A stretch of DNA of 64,000 nt, from positions 496,001 through 560,000 of the forward strand of contig NZ_CP020469.1 in NCBI RefSeq assembly GCF_003031405.1, in the 5' to 3' direction. The notes under the pieces are model-generated. The model saw nothing but the letters and a program-made list of their open reading frames with translations. It searched no databases and was not told where the DNA came from. Below are positions 38,998 through 47,525 of the stretch, one piece after another. The position numbers and the translations under genes are program-made. Position 1 is the stretch's first letter; every line of letters starts with the position of its first letter. This DNA is from Halomonas sp. 'Soap Lake #6' (lineage in GTDB: Bacteria; Pseudomonadota; Gammaproteobacteria; Pseudomonadales; Halomonadaceae).

Positions 38998-39372
38998 ATG
39001 AATATCTATGATGAATTTATGAGCACAGGTCACTGGGGGCCAATTGAAACTCAATTGGGTATAGAGTTCCAATTCAAGTGTGCGTATTGTGATAAAGACA
39101 TGTTTGGTTCCGTGGATAATTATAAAGAATGGCAAACAGATCATATAATTCCATCTTCTAAGGAGGGTCGTGACACTTTAGAAAACTATGCTTTGTGCTG
39201 CCGCACTTGCAATTTTATTAAAGGTAAATGGAATCCTTTTGAGTACCTTGGCGAGTTAGATGCGACTAAAGAAAACCTTATTAAAGTCGCAAAGGTTTAT
39301 ATAACTGAAAAACGCAAACTAACTCAGCAAGATATTAATTTATATAAAAATATTATAGCTAGGCATGGCTAA
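38998..39372 (+). CDS. Cassette 5: small stand-alone HNH endonuclease
   Basis: 124 residues. Zinc-knuckle cysteines CAYC (28, 31) and CCRTC (67, 68, 71) frame the catalytic TDHIIPSSKEG (Asp48, His49) and CRTCNFIKGKW, which together make a full HNH/McrA-type nuclease core. There is no specificity or partner domain. AGGA precedes the ATG, 21 bases after the cassette start; the stop is part of the GGCTAAC box. A role in DNA cleavage is firm at the fold level; the biological target is unknown. Confidence 0.87.
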   Translation: MNIYDEFMSTGHWGPIETQLGIEFQFKCAYCDKDMFGSVDNYKEWQTDHIIPSSKEGRDTLENYALCCRTCNFIKGKWNPFEYLGELDATKENLIKVAKVYITEKRKLTQQDINLYKNIIARHG

Positions 39373-39452
39373 CAATGCGCAGCACTCGCTCCCGTTGGTC
39401 GCTGGGACGCCAAACCCGCTGGCGCGTTTTTGTCGCCCGTGTGCGCGGCGTT
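39367..39452 (+). other. attC site of cassette 5, cut in its last box
   Basis: GGCTAAC at 39367-39373 starts a typical attC (AATGCGCAGCAC pairing with GTGTGCGCGGC), which ends at GTT (39450-39452). The next bases are GAGGCTGTATAAAAACC, which look like an IS1182-type end rather than a cassette start. Confidence 0.8.
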
Positions 39453-40200
39453 GAGGCTGTATAAAAACCCCTCTGACGGCTATGTTTTGGTAGGATCGAG
39501 GAAACAGACGAGGAGTGGTCAGCATGCCGCGCTTCAAGGCTTATAACTACGATCAGAACGCCATGGTGGTGATCAACTATCAAGATCAGCTCCAGCCAGG
39601 CACCTTTGAACACGCTGTGCATTACCTGATCGAGCACAAGCTCGACTTATCCGTTTTCCATCCCAAGTACCGTAACGATGCGGCCGGTCGGCTGGCCTAT
39701 GATCCGGCTATCCTGTTGAAGATCATTCTGTTTGCCTACTCAAAAGGCATCACCTCCAGCCGTGAGATACAGTGGTGCTGCGAGACCAATATTATTTTCA
39801 AAGCCCTTTCCTGCGATACCGTGCCTCACTTCACCACACTGGCCAGTTTCGTCAGCCGCCATACCGATGAGATTGAAGCGCTGTTCGAACAAGTGCTGCT
39901 GGTATGCCACGAACAAGGCTTGCTGGGTAACGAACTCTTTGCCATTGATGGCTGCAAGATGTCCTCCGATGCCTCCAAAGAGTGGTCTGGCACGTTCAAA
40001 GAATTGGATGAGAAATGTGAGAAACTGAGAGGCCTGATTCGGCATCACCTGCTGGAACACTACGCGCGTGATGAGGCCGAGACGGAAGCCGATCTGGATA
40101 GGGGTATCCGGCGGGCCAAGACGACTCTCTCGCTAGATGCCGCCATGAACAAAGTGGATCGTTTCCTAAAGACGCACACTCAGCGTGATTGGCAGGGCGA
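39453..40200 (+). mobile_element. Left part of an IS1182-family element
   Basis: It starts with a GAGGCTGTATAAAAACC end immediately after the GTT of attC5 and includes the promoter and first half of the transposase. The right half and right end are missing. The break is near 40182-40200, where the transposase loses family resemblance. Confidence 0.65.
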
Positions 40201-40375
40201 GTGGCGTTGTGGGTGGGTGTCAAAGCGGCATACACCAATCGAGGGCCTTAGGTATACGGATATGAAGCCAGATAAAGGGATCAAATTGGCGCAGAAGCAG
40301 CTTACTGGTGTTCTAGATGCTCCTTGGCCGATGAATCTGGTTAAGGAAGTGAATATGCCCGCGATTGCTGAGTAA
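39524..40375 (+). pseudogene. Truncated IS1182-family transposase with a foreign tail
   Basis: From ATG 39524 (GAGGAG upstream) the protein matches IS1182 transposases: PRFKAYNYDQNAMVVINYQDQ, AYDPAILLKIILFAYSKGI, SREIQWCCETNIIFKALS, ELFAIDGCKMSSDASKEWSGT (first catalytic Asp), and MNKVDRFLKTHT. After that the family sequence stops and about 65 unrelated residues follow in frame to 40375. Full-length enzymes have about 450-500 residues, so the rest of the DDE core is lost and it cannot transpose. Confidence 0.8.
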
Positions 40376-40379
40376 GGTC

Positions 40380-41111
40380 ATGAAACATCCCGATATTGGC
40401 CTGCACATACGTACCTATGACGATGAAGTAAAACGTCATTCCCACGACTATCATCAACTGGTACTGCCATTGGTCGGTACGCTGTTTCTGTCGATAGATG
40501 CCATGGCGGGGGAGGTGGCACAGCACCGTGCGGCGATCATTCCTTCAGGAAGCGTCCATGGGTTTGCTGCAACAGAAAATAACCAGTTTTTGGTGGTCGA
40601 TTTGCCGGAAGGGCTGGCGCCTGCACTAGATAAGCTGCCTTGTTTCGCCGAGCTTGATTTGGCACTGCGCCATTACATCCAGTTCCTACATGCTCAAGCT
40701 ATGAGCGGGGCTGTGGCGGGTGCTACCCAGCATCACATGCTGCTATTGCTGATACAACTGCTGCAGGAGCGCCATGGAAGTCAATTGCAGCTGGATCGCA
40801 GGGTTCACGCAGCGCAACAGTTTCTGGATGATCACTTTCAGCGACCGATTTCCATGGCCGAGGTGGCCAGCGTGGCCCATCTGAGCATTCGTCAGTTGAA
40901 CGATCTTTTTCGCCATCAGGTGGGTGTGACGCCTCATCAATATCTCACAGATGTACGGATGAAAGAGGCGTGGCGGCTTCTAGAGCAGTCAGGCCTCAGC
41001 GTTCAGCGGGTGGCTGATGCGGTGGGCTACTCGTCGTTATCGGCCTTCAGCAACCGCTTCAGATGCCACTTTGGCAAACCGCCTAGCCACTTCCGCCGTC
41101 TCTCGACATAA
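40380..41111 (+). CDS. AraC-family regulator with N-terminal cupin
   Basis: 243 residues. The N-terminal cupin-like region (HSHDYHQLVLPLVGTLFLSI, ERHRAAIIPSGSVHGF-type) is followed by a two-HTH AraC domain: RPISMAEVASVAHLSIRQLN, DLFRHQVGVTPHQYL and VADAVGYSSLSAFSNRFRCH then FGKPPSHFRRL. It starts five bases after the stop of the transposase remnant. The next gene is an EamA-type exporter on the same strand, its likely target, as AraC-DMT pairs are common. Confidence 0.9.
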   Translation: MKHPDIGLHIRTYDDEVKRHSHDYHQLVLPLVGTLFLSIDAMAGEVAQHRAAIIPSGSVHGFAATENNQFLVVDLPEGLAPALDKLPCFAELDLALRHYIQFLHAQAMSGAVAGATQHHMLLLLIQLLQERHGSQLQLDRRVHAAQQFLDDHFQRPISMAEVASVAHLSIRQLNDLFRHQVGVTPHQYLTDVRMKEAWRLLEQSGLSVQRVADAVGYSSLSAFSNRFRCHFGKPPSHFRRLST

Positions 41112-41199
41112 TTCCGCCAGGATTCAAAAGATCCTCATCGATGCTATGGATACGCTCCCCCGTCACCGCTAACGCATGACAATTTCGGGGGAGAGATAC

Positions 41200-42072
41200 A
41201 TGGCAATTGTGAGCGCCGCTACCTGGATCGGATCCATTTCCGTGCTGCTTTGGGGCACGTTGGCTTTGCTGACCAAGCTATCCGGCGGAGAGATTCCAGA
41301 GTTCCAACTAATGGCCATGACTTTCGGCATTGCGTTTCTGTTGATGGGTGGGCGTTGGATCTTGGCTGGCCATACGGGCGTTCGCTATATACGCCAGCCG
41401 CCGTTTGCCTGGTGTATCGGTATCGTCGGGTTATTCGGTTATCACTTTGCCTATTTCAAGGCAATGACGTTAGCACCGGCGGTGGAGGTCAGCCTGTTGG
41501 CTTACCTCTGGCCGCTACTGATCGTTCTGCTTTCTGCCCTGTTGCCGGACGAGAGGCTGCGAGCTCAGTCTATCGCTGGCGCCTTGGTGGCACTGGTGGG
41601 TTGTTGGTTGTTGATCAGCCGAAATTCTGGAGGATTTGCTTGGGAGAACCTGCCCGGTTATCTGGTAGCGCTGGCGTGTGCATTGATTTGGTCTTCTTAC
41701 TCTGTGCTCAGCAGGTTGGTGCGTTCAGTGCCAACCGATGCCGTCGGTTGGTTCTGTGGCGTTACGGCGCTGCTGGCTGCAGGGTGCCATATGCTGTGGG
41801 AAGAGACGGTGTGGCCAGATGGCTTGACGCAATGGGTTGGCGTGGTTGGGCTGGGGCTCGGGCCGGTTGGCATCGCATTTTTTACCTGGGACTACGGCGT
41901 CAAACACGGGAACATCCAGCTACTTGGCACCTTGGCCTACAGCGCGCCACTCATTTCGGTGGTGCTACTTATCCTGGCGGGATACGGCGAGGCCACGGCG
42001 GCCGTATTGAGTGCCAGCTTGCTCATCGTCATTGGTTCCTTGATTGCAGGTCGCGCGAAGCACAAGCAATGA
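41200..42072 (+). CDS. EamA/DMT-family exporter (YddG-like)
   Basis: 290 residues with about ten helices in two EamA halves. It resembles YddG-type aromatic amino-acid exporters in the segments PPFAWCIGIVGLFGYHFAYFK, LAPAVEVSLLAYLWPLLIVLL and NIQLLGTLAYSAPLISVVLL. GGGGAGAGATAC gives a good ribosome site for ATG 41200; the ATG at 41176 is weaker. The substrate is a guess. Confidence 0.85.
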   Translation: MAIVSAATWIGSISVLLWGTLALLTKLSGGEIPEFQLMAMTFGIAFLLMGGRWILAGHTGVRYIRQPPFAWCIGIVGLFGYHFAYFKAMTLAPAVEVSLLAYLWPLLIVLLSALLPDERLRAQSIAGALVALVGCWLLISRNSGGFAWENLPGYLVALACALIWSSYSVLSRLVRSVPTDAVGWFCGVTALLAAGCHMLWEETVWPDGLTQWVGVVGLGLGPVGIAFFTWDYGVKHGNIQLLGTLAYSAPLISVVLLILAGYGEATAAVLSASLLIVIGSLIAGRAKHKQ

Positions 42073-42436
42073 TGGCAACTTATGCTGTTGGAGCAGGTGG
42101 ATGAAGGGTAACGTGGTTGCCGATGGCCTGTTTCGTGCCGACATGCCGTTTGCCTGGGTGATCGCGTACAGAACCAGTGCGAGGTATGGCTCGCACTCGA
42201 TTACTGCGATTATTTGGCCACCGGAGCAAGCGTCCATCCAGATAATGTGACTGTGCTGGTTCGTTTGATCTCTTTTATTTGATAAATATTTTATATATTA
42301 CGGACTGATGATGATCTTGGGATCAGACTAGGCATAGCCACTATACTGATTGACGAGCCAGAGTGTTTATCGTTAGTAAGTCGACAGCCTGTTGTATGTT
42401 TTGTCCTAGGCTGTAGCGGCCGTTAATGGTGCGTCC
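42073..42436. other. Intergenic stretch, no supported gene
   Basis: 364 bases between convergent genes. The first part keeps coding-like composition but is broken by stops in every frame; the second part is AT-rich (TTTGATAAATATTTTATATA). I see no hairpin terminator or known RNA. Confidence 0.5.
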
Positions 42437-43258
42437 TTACACCATCTGCAAAGAGTGCTTGCGCGTTGGTGGGGGATAGGCGGCGTCGATTTGTGCCAGA
42501 TCATCGTCGTCGAGCCTGACGTTATCTGCATCAAAGTTCTGTTTGAGGTGATCCAGATTTACAGCTTTAGGAATAGCAAGAACACCGGGGTGGCGCAATG
42601 CCCAGGCGAGGGCGACTTGGGCGGTGGTGGCGCTGTGTTTTTCGGCGATGCGTTGTAGGGTGGCGTCATGCAGTAGCGCGCCACCTTGCCCGATGGGGCA
42701 GTAGGCCATGAGCGGCATGTTGTGTTGCGCTTGCCATGGCAGCAGGTCGTATTCAATGCCCCGTGCTTCAGAATTATAGAGCACCTGGTTGGTGGCGCAA
42801 GCGAGCGCGTCGAGCTCTGCTAAGTCGTCAATGTCAAAGTTCGACACGCCCCAGTGCAGGATCTTGCCCTCCTCGCGCAGTCGCTCAAATGCTTCCACTG
42901 TTTCGCTCAGCGGGTATTGGCCGCGCCAGTGCAGCAGGTAGAGATTGATAGTATCGGTGCCCAGTCGGAGCAGGCTTCGCTCGCAGGCGGCTTTAACACC
43001 CTTAGTGCTGGCGTTGTGTGGGTAGACCTTGCTGACCAGATACACTTCATCGCGCCGACCGCGAATTGCTTGGCCAACGATCTCTTCCGCGCCGCCCTCG
43101 GCATACATCTCCGCGGTATCGATCAGCGTCATACCCAGATCCAGACCTTCATGCAGGGCCCTGACCTCAGCCTGCCGCTGCCCGGCATTCTCGCCCATAT
43201 GCCAGGTGCCCTGGCCGATACGGGGTACGCTTACTCCACCTAGCTCAATCGTCTGCAT
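42437..43258 (-). CDS. Aldo/keto reductase
   Basis: 273-residue AKR TIM barrel. The tetrad is complete: Asp in LIDTAEMY, Tyr in the same motif, Lys in VYLVSKVYP, and His in LYLLHWRG. NADPH-binding features LAWALRHPGVLAIPKAV close the barrel. It probably reduces aldehydes such as methylglyoxal derivatives, like the YeaE-type enzymes it resembles. ATG 43258 starts at MQTIELGGV, the usual AKR opening; the longer frame to 43315 is not supported. Confidence 0.9.
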   Translation of the reverse strand: MQTIELGGVSVPRIGQGTWHMGENAGQRQAEVRALHEGLDLGMTLIDTAEMYAEGGAEEIVGQAIRGRRDEVYLVSKVYPHNASTKGVKAACERSLLRLGTDTINLYLLHWRGQYPLSETVEAFERLREEGKILHWGVSNFDIDDLAELDALACATNQVLYNSEARGIEYDLLPWQAQHNMPLMAYCPIGQGGALLHDATLQRIAEKHSATTAQVALAWALRHPGVLAIPKAVNLDHLKQNFDADNVRLDDDDLAQIDAAYPPPTRKHSLQMV

Positions 43259-43358
43259 ATTGCTATCTCCTAGTGTATCTCCTGCTGGGATACTGCTCTG
43301 ACTGCTCGGCGCCATCGCAGTTCATGGAGCAATCGCAGAAGGCCCCTGTCGAAAGTCG

Positions 43359-44397
43359 GTAAGCGCTCCACCAACCCCATCTATTGCAGCGTGAGTTAGA
43401 CCGGTAGGGTTTTTTTCCAGTGCCAAGGGAACAAGGTGCTGACATCGTCATCCTCACCGAGTTTTGGGAGGGTCTTGAACACGAACTGCAAGTATTCGTA
43501 GGGCGAGAGACCGTTGGCCTTGGCCGTCTCGATCAGGCTGTAGAACGACGCACTGGCGTGAGCACCGCTCGGTGTGTGGCTGAACAGCCAGTTCTTGCGG
43601 TCCACCACGAAGGGACGGATGGCGTTCTCGGCCGGATTGTTGTCCAGCGGGATGAAGCCGTCATCAAGGAAGCGCGTCAGGTGTTCCCACTGCCCCTCCA
43701 AGTAGTGCAGTGCCTTGCCCAGAGTGCTCTTCGGCAGCACTTGGTTGACCGACTTGTCGAGCCAGGTGCGTAGCTGGGTGATCAGGGGACGGCTCTTCTG
43801 CTCACGCAGTGCCTGGCGTGCCTCGGGATTCAGCGCCTTGGCTTGCTTCTCCACAGCGTAGAGCTTGCGGATCTGGTCGATCGCCCAGTCGGCCTTGCTG
43901 GTCTTGCCCTTGGGCTGCACCTTCTGAGCCTCGACGAACTTGCGACGGGCATGCGCCCAACAGCTGGCATGGGTGATGCCGTTCTGTCGTACGACTTCGG
44001 CATAGACTTCGTAGCCATCGGTGACCAGGCGGCCGACATAGTCACCCAGCAGGCGCACGGGCACCCGACCGGCTCGGCTGGCGTCATAGTCGAACAGCAC
44101 CACCTGTTGTCCTGGCGGTCCACCACGCTGTAGCCACATATACGAGGTGGAACTGGCCTTCCGGTCAGTCTCTTGATTGACCTGCAGCGTCGTTTCATCC
44201 ATATGGATCAGCGGGGCTTGCAGCAAGTGCTGACGCAGGGCTTCGACCAGTGGTATCAACCGCTCGCTGGCCTGGACCATCCAGCGCGCCAGGGTATTGC
44301 GCGGGATCTCGGCGCCGTGCCGGGCAGAGATCTGGCTCTGCCGGTAGAGCGGCAAGGCATCCTGGTACTTGGCAGTTGCGATGTAAGCCAGCATCAT
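43359..44397 (-). mobile_element. IS66-family element, truncated
   Basis: The downstream end begins at GTAAGCG (43359-43365), the hallmark end of IS66 elements. Only the 3' two-thirds of tnpC is present; tnpA, tnpB, the tnpC start and the other end are missing. Confidence 0.75.
43396..44397 (-). pseudogene. IS66 transposase (TnpC), N-terminus lost
   Basis: About 334 residues of the C-terminal core remain: MLAYIATAKYQDALPLYRQS, IHMDETTLQVN, TDGYEVYAEVV, SCWAHARRKFVEA, and FIPLDNNPAENAIRPFVVDRK. These include the DDE residues and the closing DUF4372-like SPYEYLQFVFKTLP tail. Intact TnpC has over 500 residues. Family identity ends near 44397, where the sequence joins unrelated DNA; an accidental ATG at 44436 keeps the frame open. 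Confidence 0.85.
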
Positions 44398-44454
44398 CAT
44401 AACTCCACTCTGACCACCGATAATGACCCCAAGCAAGAGGAGTCACTAGAAAGA

Positions 44455-44471
44455 ACTATGACTTCCATAGT
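44455..44471. promoter_or_regulatory. Perfect inverted repeat upstream of the SDR gene
   Basis: ACTATGACTTCCATAGT: six-base arms around five bases, about 200 bases before the SDR start and 60 from the IS66 break. It could be an operator; there is no adjacent regulator. Confidence 0.35.
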
Positions 44472-44672
44472 GTCAACGGCACTACGTTGGGCTAACAGGC
44501 TCAGGCGCGGCGATGTTTTTCCGCTCTTCGTCTCCTTCCGTTTGCACTCAGCATTAACGTATCAGCGCAATGTAGCAAGATTCGGGTCGGCGCCAGGTAA
44601 GCGGCTGCTTATGCTCGTCACTGTTGGTAGGGAAATTTTCCCTTTCTATGAACAGTGATGGAGGTTAAGCAG

Positions 44673-45437
44673 ATGAGAGCACTCGAAAATAAGGTTGCCA
44701 TTGTGACTGGTGCCAGCTCAGGCATTGGCAATGCGACTGCCCGACTTTTCGCTAAGGAAGGAGCTGCGGTGGTCGTAGCGGCCAGAAGGGAGCCCGAGCT
44801 AGAAGCTTTGGTCAATTCCATAAAACAAGAGGGTGGCCAAGCGTTAGCGGTTGCTGGGGACGTCGGTGATGAGTCTTTTGCTAGAAAACTCGTTGAAGAG
44901 ACACTAGAGCGGTTTGGACAGCTAGATGTGGCTTTTAACAACGCAGGCATTTTAGGCGCGATGGGGCAGGTGCCCGACATGTCGTTGGCCGATTGGGAGC
45001 AGGTTATCACGACCAATCTAACGAGCGCTTTCCTGGCAGCTAAGTATCAACTGCCTGCCATGCGGTCGGGAAGTGGTGGGTCATTAATTTTTACTTCAAC
45101 ATTTGTTGGTTATACCGCAGGCATGCCGGGTATGGCGGCTTATGCAGCCAGCAAAGCGGGGCTAATTGGACTGATGCAAGTGCTTGCTTGCGAGTATGGA
45201 TCTCATAACATTCGGGTGAATGCATTATTGCCGGGTGGAACAGATACAGCCGCAGCCAGGGAGTTTGCCAATACCCCCGAAGCGTTAGAATTCGTGGCCA
45301 ACCTACATGCAATGAAGAGAACAGCGAAGCCTGAAGAAATTGCTCGATCCGCACTTTACTTGGCTTCTGATGCTGCTAGTTTTACTACTGGGTCTGCTCT
45401 GTTGGTCGATGGCGGGGTGTCAATCAATCGTGTCTAA
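44673..45437 (+). CDS. Short-chain dehydrogenase/reductase
   Basis: 254-residue classical SDR: VTGASSGIG cofactor motif, FNNAGILG, catalytic Ser and Tyr-x3-Lys in FTSTFVGYTAGMPGMAAYAASKAG, and a C-terminal LLVDGGVSINRV. The Arg pair in VAARREPEL favours NADP. GGAGG fixes ATG 44673. Its substrate is unknown. It is the first intact gene to the right of the IS66 remnant. Confidence 0.9.
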   Translation: MRALENKVAIVTGASSGIGNATARLFAKEGAAVVVAARREPELEALVNSIKQEGGQALAVAGDVGDESFARKLVEETLERFGQLDVAFNNAGILGAMGQVPDMSLADWEQVITTNLTSAFLAAKYQLPAMRSGSGGSLIFTSTFVGYTAGMPGMAAYAASKAGLIGLMQVLACEYGSHNIRVNALLPGGTDTAAAREFANTPEALEFVANLHAMKRTAKPEEIARSALYLASDAASFTTGSALLVDGGVSINRV

Positions 45438-45576
45438 CGAGATCGCTCATAACTGACTTATAGTCAGATTGAAAAGACCATGATCTATATATCAGACATG
45501 GCGATAGGCAGCCAACCAACCAAGTAAATCTGAATGGGGCAGCCATTTTGGACTGCCCTGCTTCTCGCTTTATATT

Positions 45577-46245
45577 TTACTCTTGGCTAGCCAATTCAGT
45601 TGCAAGCAATCTCGACTTGTGAAGTGCATCGGCAACTGATTTTTGGTGTCGTTCATCTCCAAACTCTTGGTATTCGGACATTATTTCATAAAATGATTCG
45701 ACGCCTAAGTATTTCCCCAAAGTCTTAATATGCGGGCCAAGGTGATTCATATGTTCACGTTCACCTCCTACCTCAAATCCAAATTCTCCGCATGAGGTCA
45801 CTAAGACTAGCGTTTTTCCTGATAACAGGGGCTCTATAGGATGATCACCACGAGCCAAGTCAAAGCTAAATGTTTTATTGATACGCATAACCTGATCGAA
45901 CCACGCTTTAAGAGGGGCAGGCATGCCGTAGTTGTACATAGGTGAAGATATTAAGATGACATCCGCTTGAGATAACTCGCTAAATAGCTGATCTGATAAA
46001 GCCAGTTTGTCACGTTGCTCAGAGCTTTTTAGCTCATCCAGTGTGAAAACGGCACCTATCCAGTCTTGGTCAATAAAAGCAGGTGGGTTTATGCCAATAT
46101 CACGATAAATGTAATTGTCTGTCCTGTTAGCAGATCTCCATTTATCAACAAACTGCATGGCAATGCGCTTTGATATTGAATTGTGCTCGGGGTTTGGGTT
46201 GCACGCCTTACGTACACTGGCGTCTATATGAAGTAATGTGCGCAT
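45577..46245 (-). CDS. FMN-dependent NADH-azoreductase / quinone reductase (AzoR family)
   Basis: 222-residue flavodoxin-like protein: LLHIDASVRKACNPNPEHNS phosphate loop, ISSPMYNYGMPAPLKAWFDQV and VTSCGEFGFEVGGEREHMN, the standard AzoR motifs. It reduces quinones and azo dyes with NADH. ATG 46245 gives the usual start; the frame is open to 46308. It is divergent from a LysR regulator with a palindrome between them, the classic regulated pair. Confidence 0.9.
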   Translation of the reverse strand: MRTLLHIDASVRKACNPNPEHNSISKRIAMQFVDKWRSANRTDNYIYRDIGINPPAFIDQDWIGAVFTLDELKSSEQRDKLALSDQLFSELSQADVILISSPMYNYGMPAPLKAWFDQVMRINKTFSFDLARGDHPIEPLLSGKTLVLVTSCGEFGFEVGGEREHMNHLGPHIKTLGKYLGVESFYEIMSEYQEFGDERHQKSVADALHKSRLLATELASQE

Positions 46246-46326
46246 AGTAGGCTCAACTGGTAGTGATGTGGAGTGGGCTATGCTGCCTTTTTGCCAATAC
46301 TGCGACAAATGAATAAACTGGCTCGA

Positions 46327-46347
46327 TAGGTGAGTAAAACTTACCTA
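46327..46347. promoter_or_regulatory. LysR-type operator between azoR-like gene and lysR
   Basis: Near-perfect inverted repeat: TAGGTGAGT and ACTTACCTA separated by three A bases (one mismatch per arm). It lies 33 bases from the LysR start and 82 bases from the azoreductase ATG, the expected position for autoregulation and divergent activation. Confidence 0.6.
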
Positions 46348-46379
46348 TTTGGATGTCGGATTGAGGCTAAGACTGGGGA

Positions 46380-47237
46380 GTGCTGGCGGTGAATGCTTCA
46401 TTGCAGGCTATTAAGGTGTTTGAAGCAGCAGCTCGCCTAGGGAGCTTTAAAGATGCTGCTGAGGAGCTGTCGATCACGCCAGCGGGTGTATCGCACCACA
46501 TCAGTAACCTTGAAAATAGGTTGGGTGTACGACTGTTTACCCGGAAAAACCGAAGAGTGACCTTAACTTCAGAGGGGCACCAGCTCTCTGAGGCAACAAC
46601 AGCCGGTCTGCAGAAAATTCAGACTGCGCTAGATAATATAAAGTCAGATGCATCGAGGCTGAATGTTGATACGACTTCATCCTTTGCCGCCCTGGTGTTA
46701 ATTCCGCTGTTACATGACTTTAATAAAATCTATCAAAATATTAAAGTTGAAATATCAACAGGCGAGGTAGTGGCATCCAAAGTTAATGCCCTCTCTATTC
46801 GCTTAGGTGACGCAGGCCGGGTTGATGAGTCAAACTTATTGAAAAAAGAACGTTTTAATGTATATGGAGCCTCTTCTTTTATCCGATCCATCACCGCGGA
46901 TAAACCGCCTATTGTTTACCTGACTAGATGGAAGAATAGTAAGTTGCCAGATTCACCCTGGGTAAACTGGTTAATGGAAAATGAGGGAGTTTTACCAAAT
47001 TTTGACATAAGGTATTTCGACCAAGAACTTTATGGCGTGTATGAGGCTATTGCTGGCAAGAGTTTAGTGTTTTGTTCAGAAACTCTGGTTTCTGACTTTG
47101 TGAAAGCTAAAACATTGCAGCCGATTTCGCATCAGAGCGTCGATTCAAAACTGTGTTACTACATTCCTACTCACCGCTGGCAGCACAGTGCCAAAATGCA
47201 GGTCTTTGTCGATTGGCTTAAGTCTCAGGTTAAATAG
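46380..47237 (+). CDS. LysR-family regulator (GcvA-like)
   Basis: 285 residues, GTG start at 46380 with GGGGAG upstream. The N-terminal HTH is LQAIKVFEAAARLGSFKDAA, EELSITPAGVSHHISNLEN and RLGVRLFTRKNRRVTLT, close to the GcvA subgroup. The C-terminal effector domain is present but diverged. It probably controls the divergent azoreductase gene. Confidence 0.88.
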   Translation: MLAVNASLQAIKVFEAAARLGSFKDAAEELSITPAGVSHHISNLENRLGVRLFTRKNRRVTLTSEGHQLSEATTAGLQKIQTALDNIKSDASRLNVDTTSSFAALVLIPLLHDFNKIYQNIKVEISTGEVVASKVNALSIRLGDAGRVDESNLLKKERFNVYGASSFIRSITADKPPIVYLTRWKNSKLPDSPWVNWLMENEGVLPNFDIRYFDQELYGVYEAIAGKSLVFCSETLVSDFVKAKTLQPISHQSVDSKLCYYIPTHRWQHSAKMQVFVDWLKSQVK

Positions 47238-47334
47238 TGTTATTGCCCTGATCTTTGCCCAGCATCGGGTAGATGACCTCGCTGGCTGAATCATAGTGGC
47301 CACATATTTAATGTCGGGTTAATAGCAGCTCACA

Positions 47335-47521
47335 CTACGCACCTACCGTGGCAGCCTGGCGGAGAAGGGCGGCTTTAAACATTTCAGCCGCTGGCCCAAG
47401 ATGCTCGTCTGTACGGTGCATCAGCCACACCCGGGCAACCGCCCCTCCCTCAGGTCCGAACTCGGCCGCCGGTATTCGGACTAGCCGACTTCCGATAGAT
47501 CACGCTCGATAAGCCATTGTA
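47335..47521 (-). pseudogene. Frameshifted C-terminal remnant of a LysR-type regulator
   Basis: The minus strand reads WLIERDLSEVG, then shifts by one base and continues LVRIPAAEFGPEGGAVARVW followed by LMHRTDEHLGPAAEMFKAAL, ending at a stop at 47337-47335. The pattern (strand, VWLMHR, then a closing amphipathic helix) is the end of a LysR effector domain. No HTH remains. Confidence 0.55.
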
Positions 47522-47525
47522 GGCC

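Larger units (their letters stand above)
34753..39452 (+). other. Integron cassette array, five cassettes
   Basis: Cassettes start after the G of GTT core sites at 34752, 36882, 37516, 38074 and 38977. For each cassette the R'' box at its end is the complement of its own start: GTTAGGC/GCCTAAC, GTTATAC/GTATAAC, GTTATGC/GCATAAC, GTTAGGC/GCCTAAC, GTTAGCC/GGCTAAC. That five-out-of-five agreement is strong proof of genuine cassettes. All genes run away from intI. Base composition of several cassette genes is clearly richer in A and T than the flanking chromosome. Confidence 0.95.

Noticed and set aside
34753..39452. Genomic island or prophage
   Set aside because: No phage structural genes or site-specific tRNA insertion; the attC logic explains the whole stretch.
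41250..42104. Long second frame overlapping the EamA exporter gene
   Set aside because: Arg/Gly/Cys-rich frame-shifted shadow of a GC-rich membrane protein; the exporter frame has all family features.
44581..44600. Second IS66 end (GTAAGCG at 44597)
   Set aside because: It is in the wrong orientation for the missing end of the IS66 remnant and is probably a chance match.
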